From contig DQHP01000175.1 in NCBI GenBank assembly GCA_003524435.1, forward strand, positions 293 to 12,402: a stretch of 12,110 nt of DNA. Direction: 5' to 3'. Origin of the DNA: Microbacterium sp. GTDB lineage: Bacteria > Actinomycetota > Actinomycetes > Actinomycetales > Microbacteriaceae. The notes under the pieces were generated by a model. That model ran no database searches, was not told where the DNA came from, and saw only the letters and a list, made by a program, of their open reading frames with translations. Within the stretch, counting starts at the first letter, position 1, and each line of letters opens with the position of its first letter. Made by a program: the position numbers and the translations under genes. Shown here piece after piece: positions 6,892-12,110 of this stretch.

Positions 6892-8181
6892 ATGAAAACG
6901 CTCGGAAACATCCCCCTGACGGCGCGGCATCTGGGTCTTCCCGATCGAGCCGTCGGCATGACCACAGCGGACTTCCTCGCTACCGGCCCCCGCCTATCTG
7001 AGTTTTGGACGCCCATGATCGTCCTCGACGATGCGGCCATGCGCCACAACATCGACACGATGGCGACCTGGTGTGCCGAGCGTGGCCTCGCGCTGATGCC
7101 GCACGGCAAGACAACGATGGCCCCGACGCTCTGGCAGCGCCAGCTCGATGCCGGGGCGCTCGGAATCACCCTCGCCACGATGGGGCAGGTGCGCACGGCA
7201 CGCACTTTCGGCGTCTCGTCGATCATGCTCGCCAACGCGGCCGTCGACGCGCACGCGCTGCGCTACCTCGCGGGCGAACTCGCTGACCCCGACTTCCGCT
7301 TCATCAGCTGGGCTGACTCCCTTGCAACGATTGACGCGATGGAAGCTCCGCTGCGGGATGCTCGATCACCGCGCCGAGTCGACGTTCTCGTCGAGATCGG
7401 TGCAGAGGGCGGACGTACGGGAGCGCGCACAATCGACGAGGCGATCGAGATCGCTGAGCGGATTGCTGCATCCGACGTCCTCCGCCTGGCGGGCGTCGCT
7501 GGCTACGAGGGATGTCTTGCGCACGACCGATCGGATGCTGCGCTCGAAGCCGTCGAGGCTTACCTTGCCACTCAGATCGAGCTGCACGAGCGCATCTCAC
7601 ACCTCTATGACGACGGCGACATCTACGTCACTGCGGGTGGCAGCGGCTTCTTCGATCGTGTCGCCACGGCATTCGCCGCGGCCGGCGCGCGTGCGGGTGC
7701 TGGTGAGCGGCCCGGCGGTGGTCATACGTTCTTCACCCTGCGCTCCGGGGCGTACATCGTGCACGACGAAGGCTTCTACCGCGGTATGTCGCCGTTTGAT
7801 CAGGGCCGCCGGAGCACCGAGACGCCGCGTTTCGCGGTAGGGATGTTCGGAGTCGGTCGTGTCACGTCGCATCCTGAGCCAGGCCTGGCACTCATTGACG
7901 GTGGCAAGCGTGACTTCCCGTTCGACGAGGATCTCCCCGTACCCCGGGCAATGAGTACCCAATTGGGTGCAGCCTGGCAGCCTCTGCCTGGAGCATCCGT
8001 CTCAGCGATGAATGACCAGCACACATACGTGCGCTTAGAAGAGGATGCGCTCGCGATCGGTGATGTCGTGCGGCTGGGGCTGTCGCATCCGTGCACGTCC
8101 TTCGATAAGTGGACGGTACTGCCTATTGTCGAATCGGTGGACTCAGACGTCGTCGTCGACCTCGCCCACACATTCTTCTAA
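6892..8181 (+). CDS. D-serine dehydratase / D-threonine aldolase family enzyme (PLP- and zinc-dependent)
   Basis: This 429-residue protein has an alanine-racemase-type N-terminal PLP barrel and the C-terminal DSD/DTA domain. The Schiff-base lysine is K73 in LMPHGKTTMAP. The C-terminal H399-P-C401 matches the His-x-Cys zinc pair of eukaryotic-type D-serine dehydratase; D-threonine aldolases generally use His-x-Asp. IDGGKRDFPF (335-344) corresponds to the conserved DxGxKxxS/D-type region. The expected reaction is removal of ammonia from a D-hydroxy amino acid such as D-serine, giving pyruvate, or retro-aldol cleavage. The exact substrate remains open, and many relatives are annotated only as amino acid deaminase/aldolase. 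It is cytoplasmic, with no signal peptide. It stands alone, convergent with mntR with a ten-base gap. The leader contains a tandem repeat array that might influence expression. Confidence 0.85.
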   Translation: MKTLGNIPLTARHLGLPDRAVGMTTADFLATGPRLSEFWTPMIVLDDAAMRHNIDTMATWCAERGLALMPHGKTTMAPTLWQRQLDAGALGITLATMGQVRTARTFGVSSIMLANAAVDAHALRYLAGELADPDFRFISWADSLATIDAMEAPLRDARSPRRVDVLVEIGAEGGRTGARTIDEAIEIAERIAASDVLRLAGVAGYEGCLAHDRSDAALEAVEAYLATQIELHERISHLYDDGDIYVTAGGSGFFDRVATAFAAAGARAGAGERPGGGHTFFTLRSGAYIVHDEGFYRGMSPFDQGRRSTETPRFAVGMFGVGRVTSHPEPGLALIDGGKRDFPFDEDLPVPRAMSTQLGAAWQPLPGASVSAMNDQHTYVRLEEDALAIGDVVRLGLSHPCTSFDKWTVLPIVESVDSDVVVDLAHTFF

Positions 8182-8191
8182 CAGCGGGTCG

Positions 8192-8824
8192 CTATGCGTG
8201 AACCCACACCACGTCGACGGCGCCATCGGGTAGATCGACTGCGGCGCCGGCGAGCTCGATGCCGCTGTTGGTGACGCGAATCTCAGAACCGACAGCGAGG
8301 CCACGCGTCTCCAGCGCGCGCAGCAACTCGGGGTCGCGGTCATCCACTCGCAGCACACGACCGACGTGACCTACCGCGGCTTCGGCCAGCAGCACGAATG
8401 GTTCGCGGATGACTTTGCCCTCGGCATCCGGAATCGCATCGCCGTGCGGGTCGAAGCGAGGAGCGCCGAGTCTGGCGTCGATTCCCTGCAACAGGCGGTC
8501 GCTGATGGTGTGCTCGAGCACCTCGGCTTCGTCATGCACCTCGTCCCACGCGTAGCCGAACTCCTGCACGAGCCAGGTTTCAATGAGGCGGTGTCGGCGA
8601 ACCATCGCGAGCGCACGTGCTTCGCCCGCAGGCGTCAGGCGTACGGCACCATAGGGCACATGCGAGACGAGGCCAGACTTCGCGAGCTTCTTCACCATCT
8701 CGGTGACGCTGGACGGCGCAATGCCCAGCTTTGCTGCCAGCACGGAGGGTGTGATGGGTGCGTCCTGCCACTCGGTGTGCGTGTACACCGTCTTCAGGTA
8801 GTCGTCTGCTGCCGGGGATGCCAC
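8192..8824 (-). CDS. mntR: Manganese-dependent transcriptional regulator of the DtxR family, MntR-type
   Basis: This 210-residue DtxR-family repressor has an N-terminal winged helix (about 5-65, with helix SSVTEMVKKLAKSGLV), a metal-binding and dimerization domain (about 66-138, RRHRLIETWL and VHDEAEVLEHTISDRL) and a C-terminal FeoA/SH3-like domain (about 145-210). The primary metal site decides selectivity. Iron-type DtxR has Met10 and Cys102; here the aligned residues are D8 (ADDYL) and E101 (EAEVLEH), with E104 and H105, as in Bacillus MntR (Asp8, Glu99, Glu102, His103). I therefore infer a manganese sensor controlling Mn uptake, although no transporter is in the window. The start is GTG at 8824; GGAG is only two bases away, while TAGTCT six bases upstream suggests a leaderless start. 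It is divergent from the RNA methyltransferase gene. Confidence 0.88.
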   Translation of the reverse strand: MASPAADDYLKTVYTHTEWQDAPITPSVLAAKLGIAPSSVTEMVKKLAKSGLVSHVPYGAVRLTPAGEARALAMVRRHRLIETWLVQEFGYAWDEVHDEAEVLEHTISDRLLQGIDARLGAPRFDPHGDAIPDAEGKVIREPFVLLAEAAVGHVGRVLRVDDRDPELLRALETRGLAVGSEIRVTNSGIELAGAAVDLPDGAVDVVWVHA

Positions 8825-8830
8825 AGCTCC

Positions 8831-8836
8831 AGACTA
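8831..8836 (-). promoter_or_regulatory. Leaderless -10 element (TAGTCT) for mntR
   Basis: On the minus strand TAGTCT fits TANNNT and is followed by GGAGCT and then GTG, placing the predicted transcription start at the start codon. It overlaps the left copy of the 12-bp direct repeat. No -35 with standard spacing is seen. Confidence 0.5.
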
Positions 8837-8858
8837 CGCTGGCCCCGACTACGCTGGC
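8832..8858. repeat. Direct repeat GACTACGCTGGC, two copies between mntR and the methyltransferase gene
   Basis: Perfect 12-bp copies lie at 8832-8843 and 8847-8858, separated by CCC (15-bp period). They fill most of the 37-base gap. Each copy contains a TACGCT -10-like hexamer on the plus strand, and the left copy contains most of TAGTCT on the minus strand. It could be an operator, a duplicated promoter or a chance duplication. Confidence 0.85.
8850..8855 (+). promoter_or_regulatory. Leaderless -10 element (TACGCT) for the RNA methyltransferase gene
   Basis: TACGCT fits TANNNT and is followed by GGCTGA and the GTG at 8862, again exactly six bases. An identical TACGCT lies 15 bases upstream in the first repeat copy. 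No Shine-Dalgarno is present before the GTG, consistent with a leaderless mRNA. Confidence 0.5.
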
Positions 8859-8861
8859 TGA

Positions 8862-9479
8862 GTGACCGAGACACCTGAGCGCACCACCCACGGCCTGGGC
8901 CCCTGGGAAGGGGAGTGGCCCGTCGGCGACCAGTACGACCCTGAGCTTCTCGAGATCGGCGATACCCGCAACGTCATCGACCGGTATCGGTACTGGCGCA
9001 TGGAGGCGATCATCGCCGACCTCGACACGCATCGGCATCCGTTCCACGTCGCCATCGAGAACTGGCAGCACGATATGAATATCGGATCCATTGTGCGCAG
9101 TGCCAACGCGTTTCTCGCAGACACGGTGCACATCGTCGGTCGCCGGCGCTGGAATAAGCGCGGCGCGATGGTCACCGACCGCTACCAGCACGTCGTCCAC
9201 CATGAAGACGTCGCCGCGTTTGCCTCGTGGGCGGCGGACGAAGGCATTCCGATCATCGCTGTCGACAATGTCGAAGGCGCAGTTCCCGTTGACAAGGCAG
9301 ACCTGCCCCAACGTTGCGTGCTGCTGTTCGGACAAGAGGGCCCCGGGCTGACCGAAGAGGCGATCGCCGCAGCATCCGGGCATATTGAGATCACCCAGTA
9401 CGGCTCGACGCGCTCGATCAACGCGAGCGCGGCCGGCGCTGTGATCATGTACGAGTGGTGCCGCCGCTACGCAAGATAA
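8862..9479 (+). CDS. SpoU/TrmH-family RNA 2'-O-methyltransferase
   Basis: This 205-residue SPOUT-fold methyltransferase uses S-adenosylmethionine to methylate a ribose 2'-hydroxyl in tRNA or rRNA. Motif 1 is NIGSIVRSAN at 73-82, motif 2 is FGQEGPGL at 156-163 and motif 3 is YGSTRSINASAAGA at 180-193; the deep trefoil-knot elements are all present. There is a short N-terminal extension of about 60 residues but no L30e-like substrate domain as in RlmB or TsnR, so it is closer to the minimal TrmH type. The target nucleotide cannot be inferred. The start is GTG at 8862, with no Shine-Dalgarno and a -10-like TACGCT six bases upstream. It diverges from mntR and lies 50 bases upstream of the sensor kinase gene. 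Confidence 0.9.
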   Translation: MTETPERTTHGLGPWEGEWPVGDQYDPELLEIGDTRNVIDRYRYWRMEAIIADLDTHRHPFHVAIENWQHDMNIGSIVRSANAFLADTVHIVGRRRWNKRGAMVTDRYQHVVHHEDVAAFASWAADEGIPIIAVDNVEGAVPVDKADLPQRCVLLFGQEGPGLTEEAIAAASGHIEITQYGSTRSINASAAGAVIMYEWCRRYAR

Positions 9480-9517
9480 TCACCCATGCGGGGGATCAAT
9501 TCCGGGACCGGTTGTGA

Positions 9518-9523
9518 CAGCAT
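9518..9523 (+). promoter_or_regulatory. Possible leaderless -10 (CAGCAT) for the two-component operon
   Basis: CAGCAT is followed by GGGGCC and then the GTG at 9530. The hexamer and the six-base distance are the same as those before the lipoprotein beta-lactamase gene. The first base deviates from TANNNT, and there is no clear -35. GGGG could instead act as a poor Shine-Dalgarno. Confidence 0.3.
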
Positions 9524-9529
9524 GGGGCC

Positions 9530-10717
9530 GTGCCTGCAGGTGAAACGAGTATTTCCGGCGCGTGGCGTGCGATCGGGCGCACCGATGTAATCCTGGCGTC
9601 CGTGCTTGCCGTCGTGCTGCTGCCGACGAGTCTGCTCGCACTCGTGCAATCAGCTGACCCGGTATCCGTACCTGAGGCGATCTTGCTGGCGGGGCTGTTC
9701 GCTCTGGTGCATGTGTTCTCCCTCGTTGCGATCCGGTTTCCCCGTACCGCTTTCGTGGGGGCGAGCATTGTTATGTTCGTGCTGGCTGTCCTTCCCGGTG
9801 CAGGCGGTATCCCCGCCGCGGTGTATCCCTCATCATTCGCCTATCTGCTCTGTATCGGCCAGGTCGCCGCGCACTGCGAGCGCCGAGTCAGCGCTGCTGC
9901 GCTGGGCATAGCGGTTCTTGGTGCTGGCATCATCGCGGTAGTGCCGACGTTGAACCTCGAACTCCACCTTCGATTCGCGACGTTCGTCGGCCTCGCCGCT
10001 CTCGTCACCTTGGGATGGGCGATCGGGATGCTGCAGCGGCTGCGGCAGCAGCAGATCGATAACGCCGAACGAGTGCGAGTGCACCAGGCGATTGCTGCGG
10101 AGCGGATGCGCATCAACCGCGATCTGCACGACGTAGTGGCACACTCCATGACCGTGATGATCGCCCAGGCCGAGGTTGCGCGTGCGCTCGCTCATGAAGA
10201 CCCGCAGGCGAGCAGCCGAGCGCTGTCGGTGGTCGTCGATACCGGACGAGATGCGCTGCGCGGAATGCGTGCGATCGTGGCCGAAAGTGCGGATGAACCT
10301 CTTGAAACCGTCCCGGACATCGATACGATCGTCCGCGACGTCGATGCGGTGCGCAGTGCCCGCACTACCGCTGCGTTCAACGAAACAGGAACCCGTGGCG
10401 TGCTCGACCCTGCATCGCGGATCGCACTGCGTCAGGCTGTGCGCGAAGCGCTGACCAACGCAATCCGTCACACGTCGCCGCCGCAGAATATCAACGTGCA
10501 GATGGACTGGGACGGCGATCGAGTGGTGACTACGGTTGTCGATGACGGTGGGTCCTCCAGTGCGTCGCCCGGCGACAAAGGCCCCGGAGCCGGAATTGGT
10601 CTCATCAGCATGGCCGAGCGAGTGCGCAGCGCTGGAGGAACTCTGAGCGCGGCGCCTGCGGACGCGGCGGGGTGGATTGTGCGCATCGAACTACCGTATG
10701 GACGAGGCGAAATATGA
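9530..10717 (+). CDS. Two-component sensor histidine kinase, NarL/DesK type (HisKA_3)
   Basis: This 395-residue membrane kinase has an N-terminal sensing region with about six hydrophobic segments (roughly 19-40, 49-69, 73-92, 100-114, 122-140 and 150-168) and almost no extracytoplasmic domain, suggesting it senses something in or at the membrane. A short coiled linker (169-190) leads to the HisKA_3 dimerization helix with phospho-acceptor H200 in RDLHDVVAHSM. The HATPase domain has N310 (REALTNAIRH), VDDGG at 337-341 and the glycine-rich GAGIGLISMAERV at 353-365. The start is GTG at 9530. It overlaps the response regulator by ATGA, so the two form a co-translated pair. The signal is unknown. 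Confidence 0.92.
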   Translation: MPAGETSISGAWRAIGRTDVILASVLAVVLLPTSLLALVQSADPVSVPEAILLAGLFALVHVFSLVAIRFPRTAFVGASIVMFVLAVLPGAGGIPAAVYPSSFAYLLCIGQVAAHCERRVSAAALGIAVLGAGIIAVVPTLNLELHLRFATFVGLAALVTLGWAIGMLQRLRQQQIDNAERVRVHQAIAAERMRINRDLHDVVAHSMTVMIAQAEVARALAHEDPQASSRALSVVVDTGRDALRGMRAIVAESADEPLETVPDIDTIVRDVDAVRSARTTAAFNETGTRGVLDPASRIALRQAVREALTNAIRHTSPPQNINVQMDWDGDRVVTTVVDDGGSSSASPGDKGPGAGIGLISMAERVRSAGGTLSAAPADAAGWIVRIELPYGRGEI

Positions 10718-11385
10718 GCATCCGCGTGGTGTTGGCCGATGATCAGGCTCTCTTTCGTGAGGCTGTTGCCGCAATGCTCGCCCGAGACCCGCGGCTGGAG
10801 ATCACCGCATCCGTCGCCTCTGGCGATGAGGCGATCGAGTTCGTGCGCGCGCATGCCGTCGACGTCATCCTCATGGACATCAGAATGCCGGGTACCGACG
10901 GCATCGCCGCAACCAAAGAGGTGTTGCGACTGCGCCCAGACGTTCGGGTTCTCGTCCTGACCACCTTCGACCTCGACGAGTACGTGTTCGGCGCGGTCCG
11001 AGAGGGCGCGAGTGGATTTCTGACGAAGGATGCCGCTCCTGCAGACCTCGCAGACGCGATCGTCGCCGTTGCCGCCGGTGAGGCTGTGATGACACCACGG
11101 GCGACGCGGGCGCTTCTGGGATTCGTGCGCGAGGGTGCTCCCGCTCCCGATGTGCGGTCGGTCCTCGAAGTGCTGAGTCCACGCGAGCAGGAGGTGGCGC
11201 GGATGCTCGCGTCCGGGGCATCCAACGATGAGATCGCCCGTCGTCTGTTTCTCTCCGCCAACACGGTGAAGACCCATGTGAAAGCTGTGCTCGCAAAGCT
11301 CGGGCTGCCAGACCGTATCCACGTCGTCATCTGGGCTTATGAGCACGGCGTGCTGCGGCCGCAGAACGCATCGCCGCTGACCTGA
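10714..11385 (+). CDS. Two-component response regulator, NarL/FixJ family (LuxR-type HTH)
   Basis: This 223-residue DNA-binding regulator has a receiver domain (about 3-118) with acidic pocket D9-D10, phospho-acceptor D55 in LMDIRMPG, switch T83/T84 and K105. A LuxR-type helix-turn-helix (about 152-210) contains LSPREQEVARMLASG and NDEIARRLFLSANTVKTHVK. It is the cognate partner of the preceding kinase. The start is ATG at 10714, overlapping the kinase stop, with GAGG at 10704-10707 six bases upstream; an in-frame ATG at 10672 lies within the kinase gene and lacks support. Targets are unknown. The membrane protein gene that follows has its own -10-like element but may be a target. Confidence 0.94.
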   Translation: MSIRVVLADDQALFREAVAAMLARDPRLEITASVASGDEAIEFVRAHAVDVILMDIRMPGTDGIAATKEVLRLRPDVRVLVLTTFDLDEYVFGAVREGASGFLTKDAAPADLADAIVAVAAGEAVMTPRATRALLGFVREGAPAPDVRSVLEVLSPREQEVARMLASGASNDEIARRLFLSANTVKTHVKAVLAKLGLPDRIHVVIWAYEHGVLRPQNASPLT

Positions 11386-11395
11386 GACTCACTCT

Positions 11396-11436
11396 GGCGG
11401 GTGAGCACAACCGTCACGCTGGGCGATGTGCCCGCC
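11396..11436 (+). terminator. Imperfect hairpin after the response regulator, possible terminator
   Basis: GGCGGG (11396-11401) can pair with CCCGCC (11431-11436), and CACA (11406-11409) with TGTG (11427-11430), leaving a four-base bulge TGAG and a 17-base loop. There is no following T tract. It begins ten bases past the stop codon and ends before the promoter of the next gene, which suits a terminator, but the bulge and long loop make this uncertain. Confidence 0.3.
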
Positions 11437-11449
11437 CGCACTGGATTCA

Positions 11450-11455
11450 TAGCGT
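11450..11455 (+). promoter_or_regulatory. Leaderless -10 element (TAGCGT) for the terminal membrane protein gene
   Basis: TAGCGT fits TANNNT and is followed by GAAGGC and the ATG at 11462, the same six-base distance as for other first genes in the window. GAAGG lies too close to the ATG to be a good Shine-Dalgarno, though it cannot be excluded. Confidence 0.45.
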
Positions 11456-11461
11456 GAAGGC

Positions 11462-12110
11462 ATGAACTCACGAATCCACTCAGTCTTATCGTTCGTCATC
11501 GTCGTATGCTCCGCGGTGCTGGCCGTTCTCGGGGGTATTCGCCTCATTGCCCCCGGATCGCTCGGATGGATGGACGCCGTCGCCCCGGGGCTTATCGGGC
11601 GGGTACTTCCCGAAGCCGTCGACGCAGCGCTCGGCCTCGCTGTCGGCCTCGCCGGCATCGTCATCGGCCTGCTCGGATACGCTGCATCGCGTGCCGGTCG
11701 TTCGACCGCACTTTCGCGGGCTATGACGATCGTCGTGGCCATCGCCTTGATCTTGCTGACGCCCGGAGGGCTGATCCCGTTCGCCGGATACTCGTTCGCG
11801 CTAGTCGTGATCGTCGGCGTCACCGTGATGACCATGCTGCTCGTGCGGCGGCATCCATGGTGGGGTGTGGTTGCGATCGCTGCGGTCGCCGCCGTGACGA
11901 CCTGGATGATCGTCGGCCTGAACGCTGCAGAGGTCGCCAGTCGGTTCGGCCCGGCCTTCATGGAACAGCTACCCGGAGTCCTGTACGCCGGTGCGTACCT
12001 GGTCACGGCCGTCGCACTTATCGTCCGGATGACAATGGGTGCGTACACCCAGCGCGGCGCCCTTGCGCGGTGGGTGCTGCGCCATCGCACCGCGATCACC
12101 GTCGCCGCCG
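11462..12110 (+). CDS. Multi-pass membrane protein of unknown function (3' end outside the window)
   Basis: An open frame from ATG 11462 runs without a stop to the window edge (216 codons). The product begins MNSRIHSVLSFVIVVCSAVL and has hydrophobic segments at roughly 8-30, 53-74, 86-104, 107-126, 132-152 and 172-190, separated by short loops with arginine-rich turns such as ASRAGRS and VRRHPWW. It is therefore an integral membrane protein with at least six helices; the last visible part (RWVLRHRTAITVAA) probably starts another. I do not recognise a family. The codon pattern is typical of its neighbours, and the opposite-strand frame through the same bases is a low-complexity shadow. It follows the two-component genes by 76 bases, so it may be controlled by them, but this is only positional inference. 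Confidence 0.82.
   Translation, partial: MNSRIHSVLSFVIVVCSAVLAVLGGIRLIAPGSLGWMDAVAPGLIGRVLPEAVDAALGLAVGLAGIVIGLLGYAASRAGRSTALSRAMTIVVAIALILLTPGGLIPFAGYSFALVVIVGVTVMTMLLVRRHPWWGVVAIAAVAAVTTWMIVGLNAAEVASRFGPAFMEQLPGVLYAGAYLVTAVALIVRMTMGAYTQRGALARWVLRHRTAITVAA

Noticed and set aside
6706..6930. Minus-strand 74-codon frame over the repeat array and enzyme start
   Set aside because: It runs antisense to the Shine-Dalgarno and start of the enzyme gene, and shows no recognisable motif or supported start.
8183..8193. AGCG-GGT-CGCT inverted repeat between the D-amino-acid enzyme and mntR stops
   Set aside because: Four base pairs with a three-base loop and no T tract; likely chance.
11389..12099. 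A 236-residue minus-strand open frame opposite the terminal membrane protein
   Set aside because: Its translation is low-complexity (Thr/Ala/Pro/Ser-rich) with no recognisable fold, while the plus frame from 11462 gives clear membrane helices, has a good start context and simply lacks a stop because the window ends.
1..12110. CRISPR array, IS element, phage genes, tRNA or rRNA
   Set aside because: No spaced palindromic repeats, transposase or integrase motifs, cloverleaf-like sequence or rRNA stretches were seen. The only repeats are the short tandem and direct repeats listed.

Overview
The window is high-GC, densely packed DNA with GTG as well as ATG starts, short or overlapping gene junctions and very frequent GGATGC/GCATCC hexamers. 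The gene families present (NarL-type two-component pair, DtxR-family MntR, fused dipeptide-ABC ATPase, Tat leader of the type RRGLLKGAAWSAPIIALAVA) point to an actinobacterium, most likely of the Microbacteriaceae (Microbacterium-like). This is an inference from style and families, not a database match.

Layout. (1) 1-2773, plus strand: the tail of an unidentified gene, a beta-lactamase-fold serine hydrolase and a double-domain oligopeptide ABC ATPase, chained by two ATGA stop/start overlaps. This is the downstream end of an operon whose permeases and binding protein presumably lie to the left. (2) 2783-4120, minus strand: a lipoprotein of the class A beta-lactamase fold, with its own promoter. 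(3) 4184-5738, minus strand: a NagD-like HAD phosphatase, a YdeI-family protein and a 55-residue one-pass membrane protein, forming a tight operon. (4) 5815-6480, minus strand: a Tat-exported surface or secreted protein whose 3' end looks frameshifted. (5) 6481-6891: a 411-base divergent intergenic region holding three perfect 26-bp tandem repeats. (6) 6892-8181, plus strand: a PLP- and zinc-dependent D-serine dehydratase/D-threonine aldolase family enzyme with an excellent Shine-Dalgarno. (7) 8192-8824 minus and 8862-9479 plus: the manganese regulator MntR, divergent from a SpoU/TrmH RNA methyltransferase across only 37 bases, which contain a 12-bp direct repeat. (8) 9530-11385, plus strand: a NarL-type sensor kinase and response regulator, overlapping by ATGA. 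(9) 11462-12110, plus strand: a multi-pass membrane protein that runs off the window.

A recurring theme is how genes start. Genes inside operons (60, 1142, 4917, 10714) have Shine-Dalgarno sequences of varying strength. Several first genes (minus-strand starts at 5738 and 8824; plus-strand starts at 8862 and 11462) instead have a TANNNT -10-like hexamer ending exactly six bases before the start codon. Two more (4120 minus, 9530 plus) have CAGCAT at the same place. This is the geometry of leaderless transcripts, which are common in actinobacteria.

Most of the window is ordinary chromosomal housekeeping and accessory metabolism; I see no phage, IS, CRISPR, toxin-antitoxin or defence genes. The points most worth checking are the repeat array upstream of the D-amino-acid enzyme, the probable frameshift in the Tat protein, the leaderless architecture with its duplicated -10 between mntR and the methyltransferase, and the possible peptidoglycan-peptide salvage operon at the left edge.
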